The notes below the pieces were generated by a model. It worked only from the letters and a program-made list of their open reading frames with translations, was not told where the DNA came from and did no database searches. From Streptomyces spirodelae (GTDB taxonomy: Bacteria > Actinomycetota > Actinomycetes > Streptomycetales > Streptomycetaceae), in the NCBI RefSeq assembly GCF_017676385.1, contig NZ_JAFFZN010000015.1, forward strand, positions 1 through 64,000: a stretch of DNA of 64,000 nt, written 5' to 3'. The position numbers were made by a program, and so were the translations under genes. Below are positions 23,439 to 32,359 of this stretch, piece by piece. Position 1 is the first letter of the stretch. Every line of letters starts with the position of its first letter.

Positions 23439-24256
23439 TCCTGCTCTCCCTCTCTCAGCCGGGCGAGCTCGCGCTCGCGCTCGGCCACCTGCCCGAGCAG
23501 TTGCTCGGCGATCTCTTCCAGCAGTGCGTCGGGGTCGTCGGGCGCCAGTTTCAGCATGGCCCCGATCGCGCTCTCTTCCAGCTCAGCGGCCATCTCGGCG
23601 AGCATCTCCTTGCGCTGCGCCAGCCATTCCAGCCGCGCGTACAGCTCTTCGCTGCGCAGCAGTTCGGCCACGGGTTCGGGCAGCGGGCCCGCTTCCCACT
23701 CCTCGGCGAGCGCGGCGAGCGCGGGCGCGTCACCGTCCGCGTACGCCTTGTTCACCCGCACGAGGAACGCCTCCCGACGCTCGCGTTCCGCGTCGTCCTG
23801 GGCGAGGTCGGGGTGTGCCTTGCGTACCAGGTCCCGGTAAGCCTTGCGGGCCTCCTCGCTGGGCCGTACCCGGCTCGGCGGGCTGACGGACTGCTCGTTG
23901 AGCATGGCCTGGGCCTCGGGGAGCATGCCGTCCGAGTCGATCCAGCCGAAGAAGAGCTCATCGACCTTCGGCATCGGCAGCACGGCACCGCGCGCCGCGT
24001 CGGCCTTGCGGATGTCCTCGGGGTCGCCGGTGCGGGCCGCGATCGCCTCGGCGATCTGTGCGTCCAGCTCGTCCAGCCGGGCGTAGACAGGGCCGAGCCG
24101 CTGGTGGTGCAGCCGGGAGAAGTTCTCCACCTCGACCCGGAAGGTCTCGACCGCGATCTCGTACTCGATCAGCGCGGTCTCGGCGGCCCGCACCGCCTTC
24201 TCCAAGCGCTCGGTACCGGGTTCTTCGCTCGCCTTGGCTGAGGAGTTGGCGTTCAT
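23435..24256 (-). CDS. J-domain-containing protein
   Basis: A 273-residue protein. The N-terminal part is a long helical, probably coiled-coil region (about 15-75). A J-like domain follows with the HPD motif at about residues 148-150 (YRDLVRKAHPDLAQ), then another Glu/Leu-rich helical stretch to the end. A J domain stimulates Hsp70 (DnaK); the client is unknown. The ATG at 24256 is chosen over upstream starts that would add an Arg/Gly-rich leader. It is coupled to the rhodanese. Confidence 0.75.
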   Translation of the reverse strand: MNANSSAKASEEPGTERLEKAVRAAETALIEYEIAVETFRVEVENFSRLHHQRLGPVYARLDELDAQIAEAIAARTGDPEDIRKADAARGAVLPMPKVDELFFGWIDSDGMLPEAQAMLNEQSVSPPSRVRPSEEARKAYRDLVRKAHPDLAQDDAERERREAFLVRVNKAYADGDAPALAALAEEWEAGPLPEPVAELLRSEELYARLEWLAQRKEMLAEMAAELEESAIGAMLKLAPDDPDALLEEIAEQLLGQVAERERELARLREGEQE

Positions 24257-24389
24257 CGCCACCACCCTACGACCGCCGCGCCCGGGCTCGGCCCCGGATC
24301 GCCTCCTGGCGCCCCCCGAGCACCCACGGTGAGCCCCGAAACCTACGGCACTGCCCGCACATCGATCCGCCACCGGCACTGCGGCACCG

Positions 24390-24803
24390 TCACTCCCGAA
24401 ACGCCTCCGGGCACCGGGCGCCGGACTCCGGAAGGTGGCCGTCCGCCCAGCGGGTGAGCTCGATCATGGCGGGCCTCAGGGCGTGTCCCGAGTCGGTGAG
24501 GCGGTAGCTGACCCGCAGGGGCGGGCCCTCCTCGACGGACCGGGAGACCAGGCCCATCGCGGCCAGCTCGGTCAGCCGGTCGGAGAGCATCCGCTCGCTG
24601 ATGCCCGGAACCGCGCGGCGCAGCTCGGCGAAGTGACCCGGCCCACTCATCAGAGCGGCCAGGATCAGCCCCGTCCAGCGCTTGCCGAGCAAGTGGAAGA
24701 CGCGCGTGATGGCGCTCTCCGGCTCGGTGCAGGCCGAAGCGGCGGGAACGGCCACGGGGGCGCCCTCCGGCGGTGGGTCGCGCCTCTCTCCAAGCTCTGA
24801 CAT
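24390..24803 (-). CDS. HxlR-family transcriptional regulator
   Basis: A 137-residue winged-helix regulator of the HxlR type (ITRVFHLLGKRWTGLILAALMSGPGHFAELRRAVPGISERMLSDRLTEL). These proteins often respond to aldehydes, quinones or oxidants and control a divergent reductase, here AzoR. The ATG at 24803 removes an upstream extension that would read through the intergenic promoter. A Cys near residue 22, in the SACTEPES stretch before the helix-turn-helix, could be redox-active. Confidence 0.85.
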   Translation of the reverse strand: MSELGERRDPPPEGAPVAVPAASACTEPESAITRVFHLLGKRWTGLILAALMSGPGHFAELRRAVPGISERMLSDRLTELAAMGLVSRSVEEGPPLRVSYRLTDSGHALRPAMIELTRWADGHLPESGARCPEAFRE

Positions 24804-24827
24804 GACTCCAGGATACTGCCATCGGGC

Positions 24828-24851
24828 AAGTAGGTGCAGAAAAGTAAGTAG
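24828..24851. promoter_or_regulatory. Direct repeats in the HxlR-azoR promoter region
   Basis: AAGTAGGT (24828) and AAGTAAGTAG (24842) repeat with 14-bp spacing in the 106-bp divergent gap, an AT-richer stretch than its surroundings. It is a candidate HxlR operator. Confidence 0.45.
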
Positions 24852-24909
24852 CTGTGGTACAACTAGTTCCGTCGGAAAGATCGACACCTTACGAAACATT
24901 AGGAGCCCC

Positions 24910-25566
24910 ATGGCCACCCTTCTGCACATCGACACCTCCGTCCACCCCGACGGCGCCTCCGTCTCCCGTTCCGTCACCGCCTCCTTCCGTGCGGCCTGGG
25001 AGGCCCAGCACCCGGACGGAAAGGTCATCTACCGCGACCTGAACGCCGACCCGATTCCGCATCTGGAGAGCGTGGGAGCGGTGGCCGGCTTCATACCGCC
25101 GCAGAACCACACACCCGAGCAGGCCGCGGCCTTCGCACTGCGCGACCAGTTGGCCACCGAGCTGGAGCAGGCGGACGCCGTGCTGATCGGCGCCCCGATG
25201 TACAACTACACAATTCCCTCGACCCTCAAGGCATGGCTCGACCACGTGATCATCATGGGTCGCACCAGCGGTACGGAGAGCCCGTCGGCGGCCGGAAAGC
25301 CGGCCACGGTGGTCGCCAGCCGCGGCGGCGGCTACGGTCCGGGCACGCCGCGCGAGAGCTTCGAGTTCGTCCTGCCCTACCTGGAGAAGGTGCTGGGCGA
25401 GGGCGGCTTCGGGCTGGACCTCGATTTCATCGTGCCGGAGCTCACCCTGGCCGAGTCGACGCCCGGCATGGAGCACCTGATCGAGGCGGCCAAGGACTCC
25501 CGCGCCAAGGCCCACGAGGCGGCCGAGTCCTGCGGCAAGGCGCTGGCGGCCCGGCTCGCCGCCTGA
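24910..25566 (+). CDS. azoR: FMN-dependent NADH-azoreductase
   Basis: A 218-residue flavodoxin-fold enzyme. Conserved parts are LLHIDTSVHPDGASVSRSVTASFRAAW, IGAPMYNYTIPSTLKAWLDHVIIMGRTS and a Gly-rich SRGGGYGPGTPRE loop, all FMN contacts in AzoR. It reduces quinones and azo dyes with NADH, probably as protection against quinone stress. The ATG follows TTAGGAGC. It is divergent from the HxlR regulator, a frequent pairing. Confidence 0.9.
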   Translation: MATLLHIDTSVHPDGASVSRSVTASFRAAWEAQHPDGKVIYRDLNADPIPHLESVGAVAGFIPPQNHTPEQAAAFALRDQLATELEQADAVLIGAPMYNYTIPSTLKAWLDHVIIMGRTSGTESPSAAGKPATVVASRGGGYGPGTPRESFEFVLPYLEKVLGEGGFGLDLDFIVPELTLAESTPGMEHLIEAAKDSRAKAHEAAESCGKALAARLAA

Positions 25567-25590
25567 GCCGCCACCCCGGAAGAATCCCGG

Positions 25591-25634
25591 AAGCGGCCCC
25601 GAAGCGGCCCCGAAGCGGATACGAAGCGGATACG
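25591..25634. repeat. 11-bp tandem repeat after azoR
   Basis: Four copies of an 11-mer: AAGCGGCCCCG twice, then AAGCGGATACG twice. They precede the terminator and end in AAGAAGG. Confidence 0.7.
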
Positions 25635-25672
25635 AAGAAGGCCCCCACCGGACTCCGGTGAGGGCCTTCTTC
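25634..25672. terminator. Strong hairpin between azoR and tRNA-Leu
   Basis: GAAGAAGGCCC pairs with GGGCCTTCTTC, with an inner CACCGG/CCGGTG stem. It can terminate azoR on one strand and tRNA-Leu on the other. Confidence 0.85.
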
Positions 25673-25676
25673 TCTG

Positions 25677-25760
25677 TGCGCGAGGGGGGAGTTGAACCCC
25701 CACGTCCTTTCGGACACTGGAACCTGAATCCAGCGCGTCTGCCTATTCCGCCACCCGCGC
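25677..25760 (-). tRNA. tRNA-Leu (anticodon CAG)
   Basis: An 84-nt class II tRNA. It has a 7-bp acceptor stem beginning GCGCGGG, an anticodon stem CTGGA/TCCAG around TTCAGGT (anticodon CAG), a long variable arm closed by a GAAA loop (TGTCCGAAAGGACG) and the T arm GTTCAACTC. CCA is not encoded. Confidence 0.95.
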
Positions 25761-25761
25761 A

Positions 25762-26174
25762 TTGGGTGTTGTCGCCTCGCCCGGTGCGGGCGCCTGCCGA
25801 CATCCAGAAGATTAGCACGCTGCCGGGGGTGGACTCACATCCGTATTCCGACCCTCCCCGCGACCGGCTCCGAAGGACACTCGGTGCGAGACCCAGCGCG
25901 CGCGCTCTACTATCCATGCGAGGGTGTAGAGCGGTACGAGCGACTGTGGGCGGGGGCACGCGCGGACCACTGTGAGGGGCAACACTTGAGCACCGGGCCC
26001 CGGTGGGGAACCAGTCGATTTCCCCGCGCGTGGATACGATCAGTAAGCAGTACCGCGGAAGCGTCGTGCCCTGATCCCGAGGACACTGGGAAGCAGGTAC
26101 GAGGCGGATACGCAGCAAGGCGCCAGGCACGAAGCAGGCACTAGGCCGGAGAACATCTGGGAAGGAGGTGCGTC
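25762..26174. other. 413-bp gene-free region upstream of fhaA
   Basis: No credible coding region. It carries a hairpin with perfect 8-bp arms (CGCTCTAC at 25903 and GTAGAGCG at 25926) and AT-richer DNA around 25810-26040 that should contain the promoter of the fhaA-to-kinase cluster. GAAGGAGG at 26161 is the fhaA ribosome site. Confidence 0.6.
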
Positions 26175-26996
26175 GTGGGAGTACTGAAGCGGTTCGAGCA
26201 GCGACTCGAGGGACTCGTGAACGGCACCTTCGCGAAGGTGTTCAAGTCCGAGGTGCAACCCGTGGAGATCGCGGGCGCCCTCCAGCGGGAGTGCGACAAC
26301 AACGCGACGATCTGGAACCGCGAGCGGACGGTCGTCCCCAACGACTTCGTCGTCGAACTCAGCCCGCCGGACTACGAGCGGCTCAGCCCCTACTCGGGTC
26401 AGCTCGGCGATGAACTCGCCAGCATGGTGCGGGACTACGCCAAGCAGCAGCGCTACACGTTCATGGGCCCGATCAAGGTCCATCTGGAGAAGGCCGACGA
26501 CCTCGACACCGGCCTCTACCGGGTACGCAGCCGCACCCTGGCCTCCAGCACCTCCCAGCAGCAGCCCCCGCAGCGCGGCGGCGCGGCCCAGGCCGGCGCC
26601 GGGCACGGCGGCGCCGGATACCCTCCGCGCCCCGCCACCGCACCGCCCGCCCCCACGGCCCCGCCGTCCTACGCGCCGGGCCCCGCGGGCTCGGCGGGCC
26701 CGCTGCCGGGCACCGAGACCCGGCGCTGGGTCGAGATCAACGGCAACCGCCACCAGATCTCGGGCCCGACCCTGGTGCTCGGCCGCAGCACGGAGGCCGA
26801 TGTGCGGATCGACGACCCCGGGGTCTCGCGCCGTCACTGCGAGATCCGCGCGGGAAACCCCTCCTCGATCCAGGATCTGGGCTCCACAAACGGGATCGTG
26901 GTAGACGGACAGCACACCACGCGCGCTACGCTCCGCGACGGCTCACGCGTTGTCGTGGGCAGTACCACGATCATTTACCGGCAAGCCGAAGGGTGA
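26175..26996 (+). CDS. fhaA: FHA-domain protein FhaA (DUF3662 + FHA)
   Basis: A 273-residue protein. The N-terminal DUF3662 domain spans about residues 1-115 (MGVLKRFEQRLEGLVNGTFAKVFKSEVQPVEIA...), a Gln/Pro/Gly-rich linker runs to about 180, and a C-terminal FHA domain binds phospho-Thr (LVLGRSTEADVRIDDPGVSRRHCEI, DLGSTNG). In mycobacteria FhaA regulates peptidoglycan synthesis and is a PknB partner. Start is GTG after GAAGGAGG. It is first gene of the growth/division cluster. Confidence 0.93.
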   Translation: MGVLKRFEQRLEGLVNGTFAKVFKSEVQPVEIAGALQRECDNNATIWNRERTVVPNDFVVELSPPDYERLSPYSGQLGDELASMVRDYAKQQRYTFMGPIKVHLEKADDLDTGLYRVRSRTLASSTSQQQPPQRGGAAQAGAGHGGAGYPPRPATAPPAPTAPPSYAPGPAGSAGPLPGTETRRWVEINGNRHQISGPTLVLGRSTEADVRIDDPGVSRRHCEIRAGNPSSIQDLGSTNGIVVDGQHTTRATLRDGSRVVVGSTTIIYRQAEG

Positions 26997-27006
26997 AGCG
27001 GGGGCA

Positions 27007-27516
27007 ATGTCAGAGCTGACCCTCACGGTCATGCGGTTGGGGTTTCTGGCCGTACTGTGGCTGTTCGTCATCGTGTCCATCCAGGTCATCAGGAGTGACC
27101 TGTTCGGCACCAGGGTGACGCAGCGCACCGCCCGGCGCGCCGAAGCGCAGCGCCCCCCGCAGCAGCGGGCCCAGCCCCAGCAGCCCCCGCAGGGCGGCGG
27201 CAGGCGCGGACGCGGACGGAACGCACCCACCAAGCTGGTCGTCACCGAGGGGTCGCTCACCGGCACCACCGTGGCCCTCCAGGGCCAGACCATCACCCTG
27301 GGCCGCGCGCACGACTCCACGATCGTGCTGGACGACGACTACGCGTCCAGTCGGCATGCCAGGATCTACCCGGACCGTGACGGAAAGTGGATCGTCGAGG
27401 ATCTCGGGTCGACCAACGGCACCTATCTCGATCGGACCCGGCTCACCACACCGACGCCGATCCCGCTCGAAGCGCCGATCCGTATCGGCAAGACGGTCAT
27501 CGAGCTGCGGAAGTAG
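27007..27516 (+). CDS. fhaB: FHA-domain membrane protein FhaB
   Basis: A 169-residue protein with one N-terminal membrane helix (about residues 8-28), an Arg/Gln/Pro-rich linker and a C-terminal FHA domain (ITLGRAHDSTIVLDDDYASSRHARIYP, DLGSTNGTYLD). It matches the FhaB/FipA position in the actinobacterial kinase cluster and would recruit phosphorylated division proteins at the membrane. The ATG at 27007 follows GCGGGGG. It lies 10 bases after fhaA. Confidence 0.9.
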   Translation: MSELTLTVMRLGFLAVLWLFVIVSIQVIRSDLFGTRVTQRTARRAEAQRPPQQRAQPQQPPQGGGRRGRGRNAPTKLVVTEGSLTGTTVALQGQTITLGRAHDSTIVLDDDYASSRHARIYPDRDGKWIVEDLGSTNGTYLDRTRLTTPTPIPLEAPIRIGKTVIELRK

Positions 27517-27546
27517 TACCGACATGACGACCGGAGGGTGGGCACC

Positions 27547-29241
27547 GTGCGGATGTACCCGGAGCCGACGGGCGAGGTGCGCATGAGCCTGTCACTGCGC
27601 TTTGCCGCCGGATCACACGACGGCATGATCCGCGAGCACAACGAGGACTCCGGTTACGCCGGTCCACGGCTGCTCGCGGTCGCCGACGGCATGGGCGGCC
27701 AGGCCGCCGGCGAGGTCGCCTCCTCCGAGGTGATCTCCGCCATGGTCCAGCTCGACGAGGACATCCCCGGCTCGGACATCCTCACCTCGCTCGGTACGAC
27801 GGTGCAGCGCGCCAACGACCAGCTGCGCGTCATGGTCGAGGAGGACCCGCAGCTGGAAGGCATGGGTACCACCCTGACCGCGCTGCTGTGGACGGGCCAG
27901 CGGCTCGGCCTCGTCCACGTCGGCGACTCGCGCGCCTACCTGCTGCGGGACGGCCAGCTCACGCAGATCACCCAGGACCACACCTGGGTGCAGCGGCTGG
28001 TGGACGAGGGCCGGATCACCGAGGAAGAGGCCACCACACACCCGCAGCGCTCGCTGCTGATGCGGGCGCTGGGCAGCGGCGACCATGTGGAGCCGGACCT
28101 GTCGATCCGCGAGGTGCGCGCAGGCGACCGCTACCTGCTGTGCTCGGACGGGCTCTCGGCGGTCGTCTCGCACCAGACGATCGAGGAGACGCTGGCCGGC
28201 TACCACGGCCCGCAGGACACCGTGCAGGAGCTGATCCAGCTCGCGCTGCGCGGCGGCGGCCCCGACAACATCACCTGCATCGTCGCCGATGTGCTGGATG
28301 TCGACTCCCTCGGGCCCGAGGACACCCTGCACGGCCAGCTCAACGACACCCCCGTCATCGTCGGCGCGGTCGCCGAGAGCCAGCAGCCGCTGGGCGGCGA
28401 CGGCGCGGCGCGCAGCACCCCGGCGGCCCGCGCCGCCGAACTGGGGCGCGGCGGCGGAGTCCCGCAGCAGGGACAGGCCGGAGCGCCCGAGGGGTTCGGC
28501 CCGCCGACCGCCGACCCGTCGGCCCCGCCCCCGGGAGCGTTCGGTCCCTACGCCGAAACGGACTTCAGCAAGCCCCGCAAGGGCAAGGGCAGGTGGCTCA
28601 AGCGCTCGCTGTGGATCGCGCTCGCGCTGGCCGTGGCCGGCGGCGGCCTGTACGGCGGCTACCGGTGGACGCAGACGCAGTTCTACGTCGGCGCCAACGA
28701 GGACCACGTCGCCCTCTACCGCGGCATCAACCAGGAGCTGGCCGGCGTCAAGCTGCACAAGGTCGAGCAGGACCACCCCGAGATCGAACTCAAGTACCTC
28801 GCCGGCTGGCAGCGCAAGGAGCTGCGCGACACGATCGCGATGGGCAGCCGGAGCGAGGCCCGCGCCAAGCTGGACGAGCTGAGCGACCAGGCCGAGGTCT
28901 GCAAGATCGTCGCCGAGGAGAAGAAGAAGCCCAAGGACTCCGGCAAGGGCGACAAGGGCTCCGGGGGCGGGGACAAGGACTCCGAGAAGCAGCGCAAGGA
29001 CGAGCAGAACACGCCAGGCGACACGGCCACCAGCGGCGGCACCGGCACCGGCACCGCCGGTACGGGCACGGGTACCGCCGGCGTCGGTGAGGCCAACACC
29101 GGTGTGGGCACGGTGACCCACACCGCCTTCACCTCCGGCTCCACCAACGACACCACTGACACCGCCTCCAGCACTCCCTCGCCGAGCCCCGAGCTCACCG
29201 AGAAGCAGCAGGAGCTGGCCAAGCAGTGCACCGGGCCGTAG
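27547..29241 (+). CDS. pstP: PP2C-family Ser/Thr phosphatase PstP
   Basis: A 564-residue membrane phosphatase. The PP2C domain fills about residues 15-245 with metal-binding Asp/Glu motifs in NEDSGYAGPRLLAVADGMGGQAAGE, GTTLTALLW, HVGDSRAYL, LCSDGL and GGGPDNIT. One membrane helix lies at about 358-378, then an extracytoplasmic tail with a Lys/Glu-rich and Thr/Gly repeat region. It reverses phosphorylation by the linked kinase. Start is uncertain: GTG 27547 sits 8 bases after GGAGGG, while ATG 27553 and ATG 27583 also fit. Confidence 0.9.
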   Translation: MRMYPEPTGEVRMSLSLRFAAGSHDGMIREHNEDSGYAGPRLLAVADGMGGQAAGEVASSEVISAMVQLDEDIPGSDILTSLGTTVQRANDQLRVMVEEDPQLEGMGTTLTALLWTGQRLGLVHVGDSRAYLLRDGQLTQITQDHTWVQRLVDEGRITEEEATTHPQRSLLMRALGSGDHVEPDLSIREVRAGDRYLLCSDGLSAVVSHQTIEETLAGYHGPQDTVQELIQLALRGGGPDNITCIVADVLDVDSLGPEDTLHGQLNDTPVIVGAVAESQQPLGGDGAARSTPAARAAELGRGGGVPQQGQAGAPEGFGPPTADPSAPPPGAFGPYAETDFSKPRKGKGRWLKRSLWIALALAVAGGGLYGGYRWTQTQFYVGANEDHVALYRGINQELAGVKLHKVEQDHPEIELKYLAGWQRKELRDTIAMGSRSEARAKLDELSDQAEVCKIVAEEKKKPKDSGKGDKGSGGGDKDSEKQRKDEQNTPGDTATSGGTGTGTAGTGTGTAGVGEANTGVGTVTHTAFTSGSTNDTTDTASSTPSPSPELTEKQQELAKQCTGP

Positions 29242-29257
29242 GGGGCGGCACAAGGCA

Positions 29258-30697
29258 ATGAGCAACCTCACCACCACCACGGGCAGTAACACCACCGTCT
29301 CCTCGGGCGGACTGCCGAGCCGCCGCAACACCGAGCTGGCGCTGCTCGCCTTCGCGGTGTTCGTCCCGGTCTTCGCGTACGCCAACGTGGGACTGGCCCT
29401 CGACGACAAGCTGCCCTCGGGCATGCTCGGTTACGGCTGCGGGATGCTGCTGCTGGCGGGGGTCGGCCACCTGGTGGTACGCCGGTACGCGCCGTATGCC
29501 GACCCGCTGCTGCTGCCGCTGGCCACCCTGCTCAACGGCTTGGGCCTGGTACTGATCTGGCGGCTGGACCAGTCGGAGCGGCTGCAGCAGCGCGCCAAGG
29601 CCGCGTTCGGCGCGTTCAGCCCGGACGCCCCCAAGCAGTTGCTCTACTCGGCGATCGGGCTGGCGCTGTTCGTGGCGATCCTGATGTTCCTCAAGGACCA
29701 CCGGGTGCTGCAGCGCTACACCTACATCTCCATGGCTGTCGGCCTGGTGCTGCTGGTCCTTCCCATGTTCTTCCCGGCACGCAACGGCGCCAGGATCTGG
29801 GTGGACCTGGGCTTCATCAACCTCCAGCCTGGCGAGTTCGTGAAGATCATCCTCGCGGTCTTCTTCGCCGGCTACCTGATGGTGAAACGGGACGCGCTGG
29901 CGCTGGCCTCACGGCGCTTCATGGGGATGTATCTGCCGCGCGGCCGTGACCTGGGGCCGATCCTCGTCATCTGGGCGCTGAGCCTGATGATCCTGGTCTT
30001 CGAGACCGACCTGGGCACCTCGCTGCTCTTCTTCGGCCTCTTCGTGATCATGCTGTATGTCGCCACCGAGCGCACCAGCTGGATCGTCTTCGGTCTGCTC
30101 CTGTCGGCCGGCGGCGCGACGGCTGTGGCCACCTTCGAACCGCACGTGCAACAGCGCGTCCAGGCATGGCTCGACCCGATGGACACGTACCTCAAGGCCC
30201 GGCAGGGCATCGCCGGCAATTCGGAACAGGCCATGGAAGCCCTGTGGGCGTTCGGCTCCGGCGGGGTGCTCGGTACCGGCTGGGGGCAGGGCAATTCGGA
30301 CCTGATCGGCTTTGCCGCCAACTCGGACTTCATCCTCGCCACGGTCGGCGAGGAACTCGGACTGACCGGTGTGATGGCGGTCCTGCTCCTCTACGGACTG
30401 ATCGTCGAGCGCGGCGTGCGTACGGCGCTCGCGGCGCGTGACCCGTTCGGCAAGCTGCTGGCCGTCGGCCTCTCCGGAGCCTTCGGACTCCAGGTGTTCG
30501 TCGTCGCCGGCGGTGTGATGGGCCTGATTCCGCTGACCGGTATGACGATGCCGTTCCTGGCCTCCGGTGGCTCCTCCGTGCTCGCCAACTGGGCCCTGAT
30601 CGGCATTCTGCTCAGGATCAGCGACACCGCCCGCCGCCCGGCGCCCGCACCCGCCCCCTCACCCGACGCCGAGATGACCCAGGTGGTCCGACCGTGA
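29258..30697 (+). CDS. rodA: SEDS peptidoglycan polymerase (RodA/FtsW family)
   Basis: A 479-residue polytopic protein of the SEDS family. FPARNGARIWVDLGFINLQPGEFVKI and the MGLIPLTGMTMPFLASGGSSVLANW region mark it. About ten membrane helices. SEDS proteins polymerise lipid II together with a class B PBP, here PbpA encoded by the next, overlapping gene. RodA is preferred over FtsW from the locus, which is outside the dcw cluster, but the sequence alone does not settle this. Confidence 0.9.
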   Translation: MSNLTTTTGSNTTVSSGGLPSRRNTELALLAFAVFVPVFAYANVGLALDDKLPSGMLGYGCGMLLLAGVGHLVVRRYAPYADPLLLPLATLLNGLGLVLIWRLDQSERLQQRAKAAFGAFSPDAPKQLLYSAIGLALFVAILMFLKDHRVLQRYTYISMAVGLVLLVLPMFFPARNGARIWVDLGFINLQPGEFVKIILAVFFAGYLMVKRDALALASRRFMGMYLPRGRDLGPILVIWALSLMILVFETDLGTSLLFFGLFVIMLYVATERTSWIVFGLLLSAGGATAVATFEPHVQQRVQAWLDPMDTYLKARQGIAGNSEQAMEALWAFGSGGVLGTGWGQGNSDLIGFAANSDFILATVGEELGLTGVMAVLLLYGLIVERGVRTALAARDPFGKLLAVGLSGAFGLQVFVVAGGVMGLIPLTGMTMPFLASGGSSVLANWALIGILLRISDTARRPAPAPAPSPDAEMTQVVRP

Positions 30698-32178
30698 ACA
30701 AGCCCCTGCGCCGAATCGCGATCTTCTGTGGTCTGCTCGTCCTGGCCCTGCTCGTCAGAAGCAACTGGCTGCAGTTCGTCCAGGCCGATGAGCTCAAGAC
30801 CGACCCGAAGAACAGACGCGTCGACATCGCGCGCTACGCCCAGCCGCGCGGCAACATCATCGTCGACGGCAAGGCGGTCACCGGCTCCACGGTCGTCAAT
30901 GGCACCGACTTCAAGTACAAGCGCACCTACAAGAACGGCAAGTTGTGGTCGCCGGTCACCGGATACGCCTCCCAGGCGGTCGGCGCCAACCAGTTGGAGA
31001 AGCTGTACGACCCGTTCCTGACGGGCGACGACGACCGGCTGTTCTTCAACCGCACCATCGACATGATCACCGGCAAGCCGCAGAAGGGCGGCAACGTCGT
31101 CACGACGCTCGACGCCAAGGCGCAGAAGGCCGCCTACGACGGCCTCGGTGACAAGAAGGGCGCGGTCGCCGCGATCAACCCGAAGACCGGCGCCATCCTC
31201 GCGCTGGCCAACAAGCCCTCTTACGACCCGTCCACCTTCGCGGGCGTCAGCTCCAAGGACAGCAAGCGGTTCAAGAAGCTGGACGACGACGAGGACCAGC
31301 CGATGCTCAACCGGGCGCTGCGGCAGACCTACCCGCCCGGTTCGACGTTCAAGGTCGTCACCGCGGCGGCAGGGCTGGAGTCCGGCAAGTACGACCTCGA
31401 CTCCAAGACCGACTCCGAGGACCCGTACCGGCTGCCGCAGTCCACCAAGGACCTGGGCAACGAGGGGAACAACCCGGCCTGCAAGAACGCCTCGGTCCGG
31501 GTGGCGCTCCAGTGGTCCTGCAACACCGTCTTCGCCAAGATGAGCGACAAGCTCGGCAACGACGAGATGATCAAGATGGCCGAGAAGTTCGGCTTCGAGA
31601 AGGACGTCAAGGGCGGCACCCTGGACCCGGACCTGGACACCCCGGTGCGTCCGGCCAAGAGCATCTACCCCGAGGACAACCGGCCGCAGAACGCCATGGC
31701 GGGCATCGGCCAGGCTTCCAACCGCGCCACCCCGCTCCAGATGGCGATGGTGGCCGCGGCCGTGGCCAACGACGGCAAGCTGATGAAGCCCTACATGGTG
31801 GACCAGCTCGTCGCGCCGAACCTGAACGTGGTCGAGCAGACCAAGCCGGAGGAGCTGAGCCAGCCCGTCTCGGCGGAGAACGCGCAGAAGCTCCAGGCGG
31901 CCATGGAGACCGTCGTCAAGGACGGCACCGGTAAGTCCGGGCAGATCCCCGGCGTCACCGTCGGTGGCAAGACCGGTACCGCCCAGCACGGCGAGAACAA
32001 CAAGGACAATCCGTACGCTTGGTTCATCTCGTATGCGAAGACGAGTGACGGATCTCCCGTCGCCGTCGCTGTGGTGGTGGAGAGTTCCGACACACTCCGC
32101 GACGACATCGCGGGCGGCAGGCTGGCAGCCCCCATCGCGAAGAGCGTGATGGAGGCCGTCCTCGACGGGAAGAAGTGA
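30694..32178 (+). CDS. pbpA: Class B penicillin-binding protein PbpA
   Basis: A 494-residue transpeptidase with an N-terminal membrane anchor (about 8-24). The catalytic Ser is in GSTFK (Ser217), the second motif is SCN (275-277) and the third is KTGT (about 425). The first 150 residues form the pedestal. It cross-links peptidoglycan and should pair with the SEDS protein upstream. Start is a GTG overlapping that gene's stop, so the pair is coupled. Confidence 0.93.
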   Translation: MNKPLRRIAIFCGLLVLALLVRSNWLQFVQADELKTDPKNRRVDIARYAQPRGNIIVDGKAVTGSTVVNGTDFKYKRTYKNGKLWSPVTGYASQAVGANQLEKLYDPFLTGDDDRLFFNRTIDMITGKPQKGGNVVTTLDAKAQKAAYDGLGDKKGAVAAINPKTGAILALANKPSYDPSTFAGVSSKDSKRFKKLDDDEDQPMLNRALRQTYPPGSTFKVVTAAAGLESGKYDLDSKTDSEDPYRLPQSTKDLGNEGNNPACKNASVRVALQWSCNTVFAKMSDKLGNDEMIKMAEKFGFEKDVKGGTLDPDLDTPVRPAKSIYPEDNRPQNAMAGIGQASNRATPLQMAMVAAAVANDGKLMKPYMVDQLVAPNLNVVEQTKPEELSQPVSAENAQKLQAAMETVVKDGTGKSGQIPGVTVGGKTGTAQHGENNKDNPYAWFISYAKTSDGSPVAVAVVVESSDTLRDDIAGGRLAAPIAKSVMEAVLDGKK

Positions 32179-32359
32179 CGCACCCCGGCGCAGCGTGAGG
32201 TGAGCCCGGTCACCATGGCCACAGCAGGCACGCTCCCAGTGGCGGGTACCGTATGCCGAGCAGCACACCGCCGTGTCGCAAGCCTTGGGGCACCACCCGG
32301 CCGGAGGCCGGGGGAGTTCCGGACACCGCAGCACGGAAGACCGGAGAGGGCTGGAGACT

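Noticed and set aside
25884..26144. An 86-residue frame in the region before fhaA
   Set aside because: It has no conserved features, no ribosome site and crosses the likely promoter and hairpin.
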